38,062 bases of DNA from Rhodoplanes elegans (GTDB lineage: Bacteria > Pseudomonadota > Alphaproteobacteria > Rhizobiales > Xanthobacteraceae): positions 1 to 38,062 of the forward strand of contig NZ_NHSK01000145.1 in NCBI RefSeq assembly GCF_016653355.1, read 5' to 3'. The first letter of the stretch is position 1; every line of letters starts with the position of its first letter. Below, piece after piece: positions 26,070 to 37,818 of the stretch. Below the pieces are notes generated by a model, which had not been told where the DNA came from, made no database searches, and saw nothing but the letters and a program-made list of their open reading frames with translations. A program made the position numbers and the translations under genes.

Positions 26070-26603
26070 GACACTCTCTCCCCAGCGACCGTGGTCGACC
26101 CGAAGGCGCACCCACACGAGGCTCCCGAGCATTCAACGGGCGGCGGGAACTATTCAGGCGGAGAATTTTCGGTCGATCTGGGATTCTTTCAGTCTTTACA
26201 CTCGGAACTTTCTGCCGAGCACTAGGAAGAAAATTCCTATCCAAGTATAGTTTTCGCGCCTTAAATAATTACTGCACGACGCGGAAGTCGACACCGCGGC
26301 GAGACCGGCATCCGCCCGCGTGACTTGCGTCGTGATGGCGCCCATGACTCCGGCTGGTCTGTGCGAGGGCTCGGCGCGGGACGGGCCGTGCCGGCCGGGC
26401 GATCTCCCCGCCACGTCCCGAGCACGCTCGCGGTCACCCGGCACCACCACGGGACGCCACACGGGCCGGCGGATCGAGTCCGGCCATTCCCGAACGCGGG
26501 GGCCGCACTGCGCAGGAGATTTATATCGCATGACGCAGGTCAATCGAGCCGGGTTGGCCGTGGGCTAGGGTGCCGGCTTCATTTTCGGCGACTGGAGGCG
26601 TTC
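26070..26603. promoter_or_regulatory. Divergent regulatory region with AT-rich island
   Basis: 534 bp separate the sigma gene from nifJ. About 26150-26275 is markedly AT-richer than the rest of the window. It holds TAGGAA/TTCCTA (26223-26239, 5-base spacer), CTCGG/CCGAG (26201-26219) and an 8-bp inverted pair GAATTTTC/GAAAATTC (26163-26170, 26229-26236). These are probably divergent promoters and operators, but no exact -35/-10, NifA-sigma-54 or FNR/FixK site could be assigned. The part near nifJ is GC-rich without protein-like ORFs. Confidence 0.45.
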
Positions 26604-30263
<3,660 letters not shown>

Positions 30264-30270
30264 GGAGCCG

Positions 30271-30376
30271 CCGTCATTCCGGGCCGGCGCGCAGCGCCGG
30301 ACCCGGAATCCAGACGCACGCACCGAGTCCGTTGCTGGAGTCCGGGTTCGCACCTTCGGTGCGCCCCCGAATGACC
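30271..30376. repeat. Interspersed palindromic repeat between nifJ and the DHOD-like gene
   Basis: Outer ends GTCATTC / GAATGAC pair. Inside lie CCGGAATCCAG facing CTGGAGTCCGG and local hairpins such as CGGCGCGCAGCGCCG and GCACCTTCGGTGC. This is the CGTCATTCCGGG family of intergenic palindromes common in Hyphomicrobiales. It fills nearly the whole gap between two genes that are otherwise likely co-transcribed. Confidence 0.78.
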
Positions 30377-30402
30377 AAGGAAATCGCGCGAAGGAGCGCC
30401 GC

Positions 30403-31419
30403 ATGACCGACCTGACGACCCGCTATCTCGGGCTGAAACTCGGCTCGCCTTTGGTCGCCTCGGCCTCGCCGCTGTGCGACTCCGTCGACGGCATCTGCCG
30501 GCTCGCGGACGCCGGGGTCGCCGCCGTGGTGCTGCCGTCGCTGTTCGAGGAGCAGCTCACGCTGGAGAGCCTTGCGCTGCACGCCGATCTCGAGCGCGGC
30601 GCCGACACGTTCGCCGAGGCCGCCGGCTTCTTCCCGGATCTGCACACCTACAATCTCGGCCCCGACGGCTGCCTGGAGCTGATCTGCCAGGCCAAGGCGC
30701 GGGTCGACATCCCGGTGATCGCCAGCCTCAACGGCGTCACGGTCGGCGGCTGGATCGAGTACGCCAAGCTGATGCAGGACGCCGGCGCCGACGCGCTGGA
30801 GCTCAACACCTATTCGATCGCGGTCGATCCGGAGAAGAGCGCCGCCGAGATCGAGGACGGCTATGTCGAGCTCCTGAAGGCCATCAAGGCGCAGATCAAG
30901 ATCCCGGTCGCCGTGAAGCTGTCGCCGTTCTTCTCGGCGCCCGCCAACATCGCCCGCCGGCTCGGCGAGGCCGGTGCCGACGGGCTGGTGCTGTTCAACC
31001 GCTTCTACCAGCCCGACTTCGACATCGAGGAGCGCGAGGTGGTCGCCTCGCTGGCGCTCAGCCGGCCCGAGGAGCTTCTGGTGCGGCTGCACTGGGTGGC
31101 GATCCTGTACGGCCGGGTGAAGGCCGACCTCGCGATCACGGGCGGCGTCCATTCGGCCACCGACGTGGTCAAGAGCGTGATGGCGGGCGCCAAGGTGGCC
31201 TGCACGACCTCCGCCCTGCTCCAGCACGGCCCCGGCTACGCCAAGGCGCTGCTGCGCGACCTCGCCGCCTGGCTCGACGCCCACGAATACGAGTCGGTCA
31301 GCCAGATGTGCGGCTCGATGAGCCGCGACGCGATCCGCAACCCGTCCGCCTACGAGCGCGGCAACTATATGAAAGTGCTCAGCTCCTACACGCTGCGCGA
31401 CGACATCCTGGCGGTGTGA
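30403..31419 (+). CDS. Dihydroorotate dehydrogenase-like flavoprotein, nifJ partner
   Basis: A 338-aa soluble FMN-type TIM-barrel protein. It has the DHOD barrel order: LGLKLGSPLVASASP at the first strand, IPVIASLNG, DALELNTYS, IPVAVKLSPFF, the phosphate-side GGVHSATDVVKSVMAGAKV, and a helical C-terminus. The class-1 active-site loop (N-x-S-C-P-N) is replaced by NTYSIA, putting Ser where the catalytic Cys would be and losing the following Asn, so true dihydroorotate oxidation is doubtful. Such DHOD-like genes are commonly found next to nifJ, which suggests a redox role coupled to PFOR. The start ATG 30403 has GAAGGAG upstream. It ends before a strong terminator. Confidence 0.85.
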   Translation: MTDLTTRYLGLKLGSPLVASASPLCDSVDGICRLADAGVAAVVLPSLFEEQLTLESLALHADLERGADTFAEAAGFFPDLHTYNLGPDGCLELICQAKARVDIPVIASLNGVTVGGWIEYAKLMQDAGADALELNTYSIAVDPEKSAAEIEDGYVELLKAIKAQIKIPVAVKLSPFFSAPANIARRLGEAGADGLVLFNRFYQPDFDIEEREVVASLALSRPEELLVRLHWVAILYGRVKADLAITGGVHSATDVVKSVMAGAKVACTTSALLQHGPGYAKALLRDLAAWLDAHEYESVSQMCGSMSRDAIRNPSAYERGNYMKVLSSYTLRDDILAV

Positions 31420-31449
31420 TCGCGGCCCGGCCAGGCGGCTTCACCATGA

Positions 31450-31480
31450 CGGGCGGTCCTCCGGACCGCCCGTTTTCGTT
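31450..31480 (+). terminator. Intrinsic terminator after the nifJ/DHOD-like pair
   Basis: A perfect 10-bp stem CGGGCGGTCC / GGACCGCCCG with a 3-base loop is followed by TTTTCGTT. It lies 30 bp after the DHOD-like stop and is the clearest rho-independent terminator in the window. Confidence 0.92.
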
Positions 31481-31679
31481 GCCACGCCCGCGCCTCATTG
31501 ATCACGCTTTCTTGAGGTGCCGCTCCGGGGGGAGGGCCGGGTCGAAGGACCCATTAACCAGACGATAACCCTGCGGGACGAGGATGGCTCGTCGTGCAGG
31601 CGGTGGTCGAACCCCGTCGCTGCAACCTGCCGCCGGCGCCCGAAGGCGCCGCCACGAGAACAGAAGATCCGGGTTCGCA

Positions 31680-32627
31680 ATGGCTGCCACTTCCGCCGGT
31701 TCCGGCGACAACGTGTCCTTCTGGTCGGCTCTCGCAGGGGCCGTCGGCTGCGGCGGACTGATGTTTTTCGTCGCCCTGCCGCTCGCCGTGTCGAGCCCCT
31801 TCCCGACCCCGAAGGAGCGGAACTGGATCGTCGAGCACACGCGGCCCGTCGCGCTGCTGCCGGCCGATCACGACGCGGACGATGCGGCCGAGGCGGAAGC
31901 CGACCTCGAGTCGAGCGAATCGGGCCCGGAAGGCGGCAACGGCAGCCCGGCCGACGTGCTCTCCTGGGAACCGACCTTCACGCTCGCCTCGGCCTCGATG
32001 GTCGAGGTGGACCCGACCGAGACCGGCAGCCTCGGCCTCGGCCGGCGCGCCGTCGCCAGCCTCCCGCCGGCCGCGCTGGACGACGGGCCGCGCGACGAGA
32101 TCGACGACTATCTCTGGGAAGCCTATCTGCGCACGCCGATCAAGAAGGACGGCTCCGGCGACTTCACCTGGAAGGATCCGGCCGCCGCCAAGCGCATGGG
32201 CATGTCGCTGAAGGACTACGTCATCCGCGGCATGGACCGCGACTTCCGCGAGACCCTCTATCACATGGGCAAGGCGCTGGAGGCCGACGGGCTGCGCTGG
32301 TCGATCCTCAGCGCCTTCCGCGACGACTACCGCCAGCGCCTCGCCTCGGGCCTCAAGGCCCGCACCGGCTACTCGCTGCACGGCGGCAGCATTCGCACCG
32401 GCGGCTACGGCCACGGCCGCGCCATCGACATCACCATCGAGCCGGGCGGCGACGCCTCCGAGGTGTGGCGCTGGATCGACCGCAACGGCGCCCGCTACGC
32501 CATCGCCCGGCCGATGCCGGGCTACGACCCGGCCCATATCCAGGCGCGCGGCAACTATCAGCAGATCGCCTCCTCGCTGCGCGGGAAGCGCAGCCGCTAC
32601 GCCGGCGCGACGCCGCCGCGCGACTGA
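31680..32627 (+). CDS. Membrane-anchored M15-peptidase-like protein
   Basis: A 315-aa protein with one N-terminal membrane span (about 14-38, ALAGAVGCGGLMFFVALPLAV), an acidic linker rich in Glu, Asp and Ser (60-95), and a periplasmic C-terminal domain. The domain has features of zinc D,D-carboxypeptidases of the M15/VanY type: YSLHGG (His234), GYGHGRAIDI (His245, Asp250) and DPAHIQ (His286). A role in peptidoglycan trimming is plausible but not proven, since the usual S-x-H-x-x-G-x-A-x-D motif is altered. ATG 31680 was chosen; an in-frame ATG at 31584 with a GGGAC-type site is possible and would add 32 Arg-rich residues. Its 3' end overlaps the convergent gene by 31 bp. Confidence 0.65.
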   Translation: MAATSAGSGDNVSFWSALAGAVGCGGLMFFVALPLAVSSPFPTPKERNWIVEHTRPVALLPADHDADDAAEAEADLESSESGPEGGNGSPADVLSWEPTFTLASASMVEVDPTETGSLGLGRRAVASLPPAALDDGPRDEIDDYLWEAYLRTPIKKDGSGDFTWKDPAAAKRMGMSLKDYVIRGMDRDFRETLYHMGKALEADGLRWSILSAFRDDYRQRLASGLKARTGYSLHGGSIRTGGYGHGRAIDITIEPGGDASEVWRWIDRNGARYAIARPMPGYDPAHIQARGNYQQIASSLRGKRSRYAGATPPRD

Positions 32628-33172
32628 TCCGCCGGCGAGCGATCGCCATCCCGCCCGCTCGCCAGCAGACCGGCCAGCCGTTCGAGATTGCCGGCGACGC
32701 CGTCGGGCATCGGTGACGCCAGCGCGCCGTCCCGCGCCTCCTTGCTGGCGTACCGCATCGCCATCCCGAGCCGTGTCCCGCCGTCGACCGGCGTGAAGGT
32801 CAGCGTCACCTCGACATCTCCCGGATCGCCGGCGCATATCCCCATCGCGAACCGCTCGACGCCGACGATCCGACGGCCCGACTCGAGCGCGCGATAGACG
32901 CCGTCGAGCCGCATCTCGGTGCCGTCGGGACCGCGCCAGCCGAGCCGGTAGACGCCGCCCACCCGCGGCTCGATCTCGCACGTGACCAGGCTCCAGCCGG
33001 GCGGCCCGGCGAGCCATCGGCGCATCAGGTCGGGGTCGGACCAGCCCTGGAACACCCGCTCGGGCGGCGCCGCGAACATCCGGGTGAGCACCACGGCGTC
33101 GTCACCCCGCGGGGTCACCTGCAGGGCGCCGATGGTCTTGACGGAAGAGTCGGTCCGGGTCGCGTCGGTCAT
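32597..33172 (-). CDS. AHSA1/SRPBCC-domain protein
   Basis: A 191-aa cytoplasmic protein of the START/Bet-v1 superfamily, AHSA1 (activator of Hsp90 ATPase homologue 1-like) branch. The signature start of the domain is clear: LTRMFAAPPERVFQGWSDPDLMRRWLAGP. It is followed by the beta strands GGVYRLGWRGPDG, VGVERFA and VTLTFTPVDGGTRLGMAMRY and a C-terminal helix. Family members bind hydrophobic small molecules; the ligand is unknown. The start ATG 33172 has AGGGAG upstream. The last 20 residues are polar. Its 3' end overlaps the convergent M15-like gene. A tandem terminator separates it from the chemoreceptor gene upstream. Confidence 0.85.
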   Translation of the reverse strand: MTDATRTDSSVKTIGALQVTPRGDDAVVLTRMFAAPPERVFQGWSDPDLMRRWLAGPPGWSLVTCEIEPRVGGVYRLGWRGPDGTEMRLDGVYRALESGRRIVGVERFAMGICAGDPGDVEVTLTFTPVDGGTRLGMAMRYASKEARDGALASPMPDGVAGNLERLAGLLASGRDGDRSPADQSRGGVAPA

Positions 33173-33255
33173 CGGGGGCTCCCTGGTTCCGCCGGGCCGC
33201 CACGGCCCGACTGTCCCGAGGACGCAGGAGCACCGGCCCCACCGACACGGCGGAG

Positions 33256-33300
33256 AAAAAAGCTCCGACGAGCAAAATGCCGGGCCGGCGCGAGCCCGGC
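33256..33300 (-). terminator. Tandem intrinsic terminators after the chemoreceptor gene
   Basis: On the minus strand a 7-bp stem GCCGGGC / GCCCGGC (8-base loop) is followed by ATTTTGC. Directly after it, a small GCTC-GTCG-GAGC hairpin is followed by six T. Both lie within about 55 bases of the chemoreceptor stop. Confidence 0.8.
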
Positions 33301-33308
33301 GACGCCGC

Positions 33309-35318
33309 TCAGGAGGCGGCGCGGCGCGCCTCGCCGTAATGGGCCGCCATATCGGCCGCCAGCCGGTCGAGGCCGCGGACGATCTCGTCCGAGAGCTTCT
33401 CCAATTCGGCGAGCTTGGTCCGAGCGAGCGCCGTGTGGCCGTCCTTGATCGCCGCCAGCGCGCCGAAGCCGGCCTGGTGGAGCGACAGATGCGGATGCGC
33501 GATCGCCTTGAACGACGGCAGCTCGGTGAGGACGTCGTCGCCGACATTGTCGTACCACTTGCCGAACCGGCAGGTGTGGTGCGTCACCTCCCCCTCGCCC
33601 GCCACCGCCTTGCCGCCGACCACGTCGCGCACCCGCGCCACGAAGGCGCGATGGTCCTGCTTGGCCGTCTCGATCAGCAGCGCGAAGTACTTCTTCGCCA
33701 GCCCGTCGACCTGGGCGCTGTCGAGCTCGTCGGTGAAGTTGACGTGGTGGATGCCCTCGCTGCACGCCACCACGGTGCCGGCGATCCGCAGCCCCTCGGC
33801 CGGGATCGAGAGCACCACGGCGGCATGGCTCGCGATCCGGCCGCCGCCGTGCAGCAGCGCGCCCGCCTCGGAGAGATCGAGGATCCGCACCGGCTCGGTG
33901 GTTCCGCCGCACATCACCTGCGCATCGATCATCACGCCGCGCCGGCGATACCGGCGCCGCTGCGCCACCGCCGAGGCGGTGCGCACCGCCTTGGTCAGCA
34001 TGCGGCCGAGCGTGCCGACCACGGCATCGAGGCTGCGGGTGGAATCGTGCACCGAGAGCGAGGCACCCTGCGCCTTGGTGACCCGGCCGAGCACGTCCTC
34101 CATCAGCCGGCTCACCTCGCCGACATGCGTGGCCGTCTGGCCGACGTTCTGGGCGATGTCGCTGGTCGCCGCCGACTGCTCCTCGACGGCGGCCGAGATC
34201 GACGACGAGATGCCTTCGAGCTCGCGGATCGTCGCCGCCACCTCCTCGATCGCCGTGGCGGTTCGCCGGACGACCTCCTGGATGCGGCTGATCTGGCCGG
34301 CGATCTGCTCGGCCGAGCGGCCCGACTGGTTGGCGAGCGTCTTCACCTCGGCGGCGACCACGGCGAAGCCCTTGCCGGCCTCGCCGGCACGCGCCGCTTC
34401 GATGGTGGCGTTCAGCGCCAGGAGGTTGGTCTGCGAGGCGATGTCGCCGATCAGCCCGACCACCTGGCCGATCTCGTCGGCCGCCCTGTCGAGATTGTCG
34501 ACGACGCTGCGGGTCTCCTTCATGCGGCCGTCGGCGGTGCGGGCCGCCGCCGAGGCGCGGTTCACCTGACGGGCGATCTCGGCGATCGAGGCGTGCAGCT
34601 CCTCGGCCGCCGCCGCCACGGTCTGGGCCGACGCGAGGGCCGTGCCGGCCGCGCCGGTCGCCGAGGTCGCGTCCTCGGTCACGGCCTCGCTGACCATCTT
34701 CATCGAGTCGGCGCTGTCCAGCAGGGTCTTGTTGTAGGTGCCGACGGTCGTCACGGTGTCGAGCACCTGGCTGTTGATGCGCTCGATGGTCGTCTCCGCG
34801 TCCTCGCGCCGCGCCTTCTCCATCTCGTCCCAATAGGTCGAGAGCGCCGTGTCCATGTCGATCATCACGGCGCGGCTGACCGCCGCCTGGACGCCGGCGA
34901 CCCGCCGGCGCTGTGCCGCGGTGAGGAGCATGCTCTTGTCGGCCATCACGGCGGCGAGCAGCTCGGCTTGAATCATGCCGTAGCCCAGCATGTACCAGTG
35001 CGGCGACAAGCCAATGCGGTGATGCGTCTGACCGATCCGCTTGGCCGACTCGCGATAACGCTCGTCGAACAGCCCGTCGAACAGATACGACCAGTGCTTG
35101 GCCTGCGCCTCCTTGGCATAGACCATGCGCTGCGCGCTCTTGAACAGCGTCGCGAGCGGCGGGATCGCCGCGGTCTTCTGGTAGAACGTGTCGAGGATGC
35201 GGGGCAGCGCCGCCATCAGGACCGGTTTCACCTCCTTCATCAGGGCGACGTCGTCCGGCTCGAAGGCGATGTAGGAGAGGTCGGTCTTGAATTGCTCGTC
35301 GGCAATGGCGTCGGTCAT
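33309..35318 (-). CDS. Soluble globin-MCP-PilZ-CZB chemoreceptor
   Basis: A 669-aa cytoplasmic protein without membrane segments. Residues about 10-175 are a globin-coupled-sensor domain: distal-side FYQ (45-47) and the proximal haem ligand His99 in [15 protein letters not shown], so it should bind O2 or another gas. Residues about 180-445 are the MCP signalling region, with the kinase-contact hairpin [20 protein letters not shown] (293-312). Residues about 452-545 form a PilZ domain with an Arg-rich start (RRRYRRRG, 454-461) and DLSEAG (481-486), the two c-di-GMP motifs. Residues about 550-660 are a CZB zinc-binding domain: His556, Cys583 in [10 protein letters not shown], His610 and His614 in [10 protein letters not shown]. 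It would signal through CheA/CheW. The start is ATG 35318. A palindrome precedes it and tandem terminators follow. Confidence 0.9.
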   Translation of the reverse strand: MTDAIADEQFKTDLSYIAFEPDDVALMKEVKPVLMAALPRILDTFYQKTAAIPPLATLFKSAQRMVYAKEAQAKHWSYLFDGLFDERYRESAKRIGQTHHRIGLSPHWYMLGYGMIQAELLAAVMADKSMLLTAAQRRRVAGVQAAVSRAVMIDMDTALSTYWDEMEKARREDAETTIERINSQVLDTVTTVGTYNKTLLDSADSMKMVSEAVTEDATSATGAAGTALASAQTVAAAAEELHASIAEIARQVNRASAAARTADGRMKETRSVVDNLDRAADEIGQVVGLIGDIASQTNLLALNATIEAARAGEAGKGFAVVAAEVKTLANQSGRSAEQIAGQISRIQEVVRRTATAIEEVAATIRELEGISSSISAAVEEQSAATSDIAQNVGQTATHVGEVSRLMEDVLGRVTKAQGASLSVHDSTRSLDAVVGTLGRMLTKAVRTASAVAQRRRYRRRGVMIDAQVMCGGTTEPVRILDLSEAGALLHGGGRIASHAAVVLSIPAEGLRIAGTVVACSEGIHHVNFTDELDSAQVDGLAKKYFALLIETAKQDHRAFVARVRDVVGGKAVAGEGEVTHHTCRFGKWYDNVGDDVLTELPSFKAIAHPHLSLHQAGFGALAAIKDGHTALARTKLAELEKLSDEIVRGLDRLAADMAAHYGEARRAAS

Positions 35319-35334
35319 GCCCCACCCGTCCCTG

Positions 35335-35352
35335 ACCTGATGACAATCAGGT
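35335..35352 (-). promoter_or_regulatory. Perfect palindrome ahead of the chemoreceptor gene
   Basis: ACCTGAT and ATCAGGT form a perfect 7-bp inverted repeat with a 4-base spacer, 16 bases before the chemoreceptor start codon. It could be an operator or a leader hairpin that affects ribosome access. The flanking 35353-35400 is AT-richer and may hold the promoter. Confidence 0.5.
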
Positions 35353-35455
35353 GGTACCTTAGTGCTGGAACCGTGGATGGTCGGTTAATTTCGATCTAAT
35401 CGAGCCATCACAAGTCGCATGACCTGCCCGCGTCCTTCGCGCATCTGATCACGTC

Positions 35456-35479
35456 GACATAGCCATTTCCGGCTATGTC
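35456..35479 (-). terminator. Hairpin after the amidase gene
   Basis: A perfect 9-bp stem GACATAGCC / GGCTATGTC with a 6-base loop begins two bases after the amidase stop. There is no U-run, so termination may need Rho; the hairpin may also stabilise the 3' end of the message. Confidence 0.6.
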
Positions 35480-35481
35480 CC

Positions 35482-37818
35482 TCACCCGCGCTGCCTCCTC
35501 GGAATCGGACCGAAGGCGGGCGGCGGGATGCGCCGGCGCGACGCCGCCTCGTAGGCGGAGGCGATCTTCAGGATCACGTCCTCGCGGCCCGGCTCGGCCC
35601 GGAAGACGAGCGAGAACGGCAGGCCGGGCGCCGGAATCGTCGTCGGCGTGCGGGTCGGCGCCGACACGTAGCGGGTGCCGTCGGCCGACAGCGCGAAGAC
35701 CGAATCGTAGGCGGTCGTGACGTAGCCGGCCGGCACCAGCACCTCGGTCAGCCCGGCGTTCGGCCCGTAGAGCGACTCGGGCGCGAGATTGTGCAGGATG
35801 TCGTGCTGGTGCGGATGGCCGATCAGGCCGGGCGGCCACGGCGTGTGCAGCCGCACCAGGGCATCGAGCCGGTTTTCCAGGATCACCATCATGTCGACGC
35901 GGCGCAGGAGCTCGCGCAGCATGATGCGCTCGTTGACGCCTTGGCGGCCGCCGAGGGCGTTGCGCGGATCGGCGATCTCCTCCCAGTTGCGGAAGGCGGC
36001 GCGCTGATCGTCGCCCCAGAACTTCGACCGCGCATTCAGCGCCGGCCAGTCGGCGAGCGTCTCGGTGACGCCCTGCGCGGCCCAGTCGGCGGCGCGCCGC
36101 GTCAGATACTGGCTGATGTGGAAGCGGAACGTCGGCGCCAGCTCTTGCTGCTGGATGGTGGCGATGTCGAAGTTCTTCGGCGGCGCGATGCGGCCCTCGG
36201 CCAGCGCGACGCACCAGTCGATCGGCGTCATGGTGCCCGCGCCGAACACCTTGCCGGGCGAAAACTCCGTCGGCACGATCGCGTCGGCGAACTCCTTGAA
36301 CAGCGGACGGCCGTCGCGGCCGAGCCGGAACAAGAGATCCGGCATGAACACCGGCACCAGCCGCGCCAGGGCGGTCGTGAAGTCGACCGTCATCGTCTCG
36401 ATGTCGGGATCCGGCGTCCACGACGGCTCTCGTGATTCCACCAGCGTCGCGCCGAGCCGTCCACCGATGACGTCCTTGATCTCGCGCGCCGCGGCCGTGA
36501 CGATCGGGACCTCGGCGAGCGAGCCCTCCGGCACCCGCATCGACTCGCGGATGACGCCGAGCCGAAGGCCTTTCAGCTCGCCGGGCGCCCCCCTGCCCTT
36601 GGTGTGCACCGCGTAGCCGCTCGCCAGCACGGACGACCGCGGCACCGTCGTGTAGACGTCGCGCGGATCGTAATAGCCGGCCTCCGCGTCCTTCAGCGCA
36701 TCGAGGATCTTGGCGCAATCGGCGAGCGTGCGGGCATGGATGCCGGAGCGGTCGCAATAGATGTCGGCTCCGATCGCGCCGCCGTCGAAGCCGAGCATCG
36801 CCTTGTGCGGCAGGATCAGCGCGACGGCGTTGTGGTTCGAGGGACCGCGGCAGGAGGCGCGCGTCTCCTCGCCGAGGCTCGCCATCACCAGATTGGTCGA
36901 CACCGAGAGCGCCGAGCCCGAGCTGGAGCCGAGCGAGGCCGAGCGCCGCGTGTCGTAGGGGTTCGCCGGCGTGCCGCCCCAGCTCGAACGCTGATAGCCG
37001 AGCGTCGAGGCGATCACGCGCTCCGGCGTGTGGCGTCCGCCCGGATCGCCGCCGCGGCCGTTGTACTCGGTGCACACCGCCTTGGCGAAGATGATGGCGC
37101 CCTTCTTGCGGAGCTGCGCGACCAGGACGTGATCACGGGCCGGCACGTCGACGTCGTAGCGCGCGTCACCCCCGCCGGTCGAGCGCATGTCCTTGGTGTC
37201 GAACGGGTCCTTGAACGAGAACACGACCCCGTAGAGCGGCAGTGCCGCGAGATCAGGGTCGCGGCCGTACTTTGCATCCAAGGCGGCGGCCTGCTCCAGC
37301 GCGTCCGGATAGCGGCGGAAGATCTCGGCGCCGGGCGGCGCGTCCGGCGGCAGCGGACCGTCGTCGGGATGGCGGTCGAAGTCGCCCCGGAACGTCACCG
37401 AGCGCTCGCCCCGGATGTTGATGGTCGAAAGCGCGTTGACCTGGCCGGCGTTCGGTTTGCCGACCACCATGCCGTACTGCTGCTGCACGGACGGGTCCGA
37501 GGCGGTCGGCTCCATGCGGCCGAGATCGAGCGGCGCCCCCTGGTAGCGGTCGAGGTCGGGCAGCAGGTCGGCGACCTTCACGGTCTCGGTCGGGAAGGCG
37601 AGCGGCGCTCCGCCCCGCAGCGTGCCGGCGGCCGGGGGCACCGGCGCGCCGTCGGCCGTGACCAGCAGGCTCGCCGGTCCGTTGAAGGCGCGCACCCGGT
37701 CGATGTAGTGCTGCACGATCTCGACGCAGGTGATCTCGCCGGCCCGGATGGCGGCGTGCATCTCGTCGATCGTGGCTTCCTCGAGCTGGAACGGGGACGG
37801 CGCGGCCTGCCCGGGCAT
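35482..37818 (-). CDS. Long amidase-signature (AS) family hydrolase
   Basis: A 778-aa hydrolase, well above the 450-520 aa usual for the family. The AS Ser-cisSer-Lys triad can be placed: Lys203 in GVVFSFKDPFD, cis-Ser298 in LGSSSGSA and nucleophile Ser322 in ETRASCRGPS; the 24-residue spacing between the serines equals that of known amidases. About 110 extra residues lie before Lys203 (70-185), and the C-terminal part after 480 is also extended. The glycine-rich motif is divergent (GSSSGS for GGSSGG). It probably cleaves an amide bond of a small compound; substrate unknown. AAGGAG lies six bases before ATG 37818; the upstream extension in frame is Pro/Arg-rich and rejected. No signal peptide. 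It is upstream of the chemoreceptor gene on the same strand. Confidence 0.85.
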   Translation of the reverse strand: MPGQAAPSPFQLEEATIDEMHAAIRAGEITCVEIVQHYIDRVRAFNGPASLLVTADGAPVPPAAGTLRGGAPLAFPTETVKVADLLPDLDRYQGAPLDLGRMEPTASDPSVQQQYGMVVGKPNAGQVNALSTINIRGERSVTFRGDFDRHPDDGPLPPDAPPGAEIFRRYPDALEQAAALDAKYGRDPDLAALPLYGVVFSFKDPFDTKDMRSTGGGDARYDVDVPARDHVLVAQLRKKGAIIFAKAVCTEYNGRGGDPGGRHTPERVIASTLGYQRSSWGGTPANPYDTRRSASLGSSSGSALSVSTNLVMASLGEETRASCRGPSNHNAVALILPHKAMLGFDGGAIGADIYCDRSGIHARTLADCAKILDALKDAEAGYYDPRDVYTTVPRSSVLASGYAVHTKGRGAPGELKGLRLGVIRESMRVPEGSLAEVPIVTAAAREIKDVIGGRLGATLVESREPSWTPDPDIETMTVDFTTALARLVPVFMPDLLFRLGRDGRPLFKEFADAIVPTEFSPGKVFGAGTMTPIDWCVALAEGRIAPPKNFDIATIQQQELAPTFRFHISQYLTRRAADWAAQGVTETLADWPALNARSKFWGDDQRAAFRNWEEIADPRNALGGRQGVNERIMLRELLRRVDMMVILENRLDALVRLHTPWPPGLIGHPHQHDILHNLAPESLYGPNAGLTEVLVPAGYVTTAYDSVFALSADGTRYVSAPTRTPTTIPAPGLPFSLVFRAEPGREDVILKIASAYEAASRRRIPPPAFGPIPRRQRG

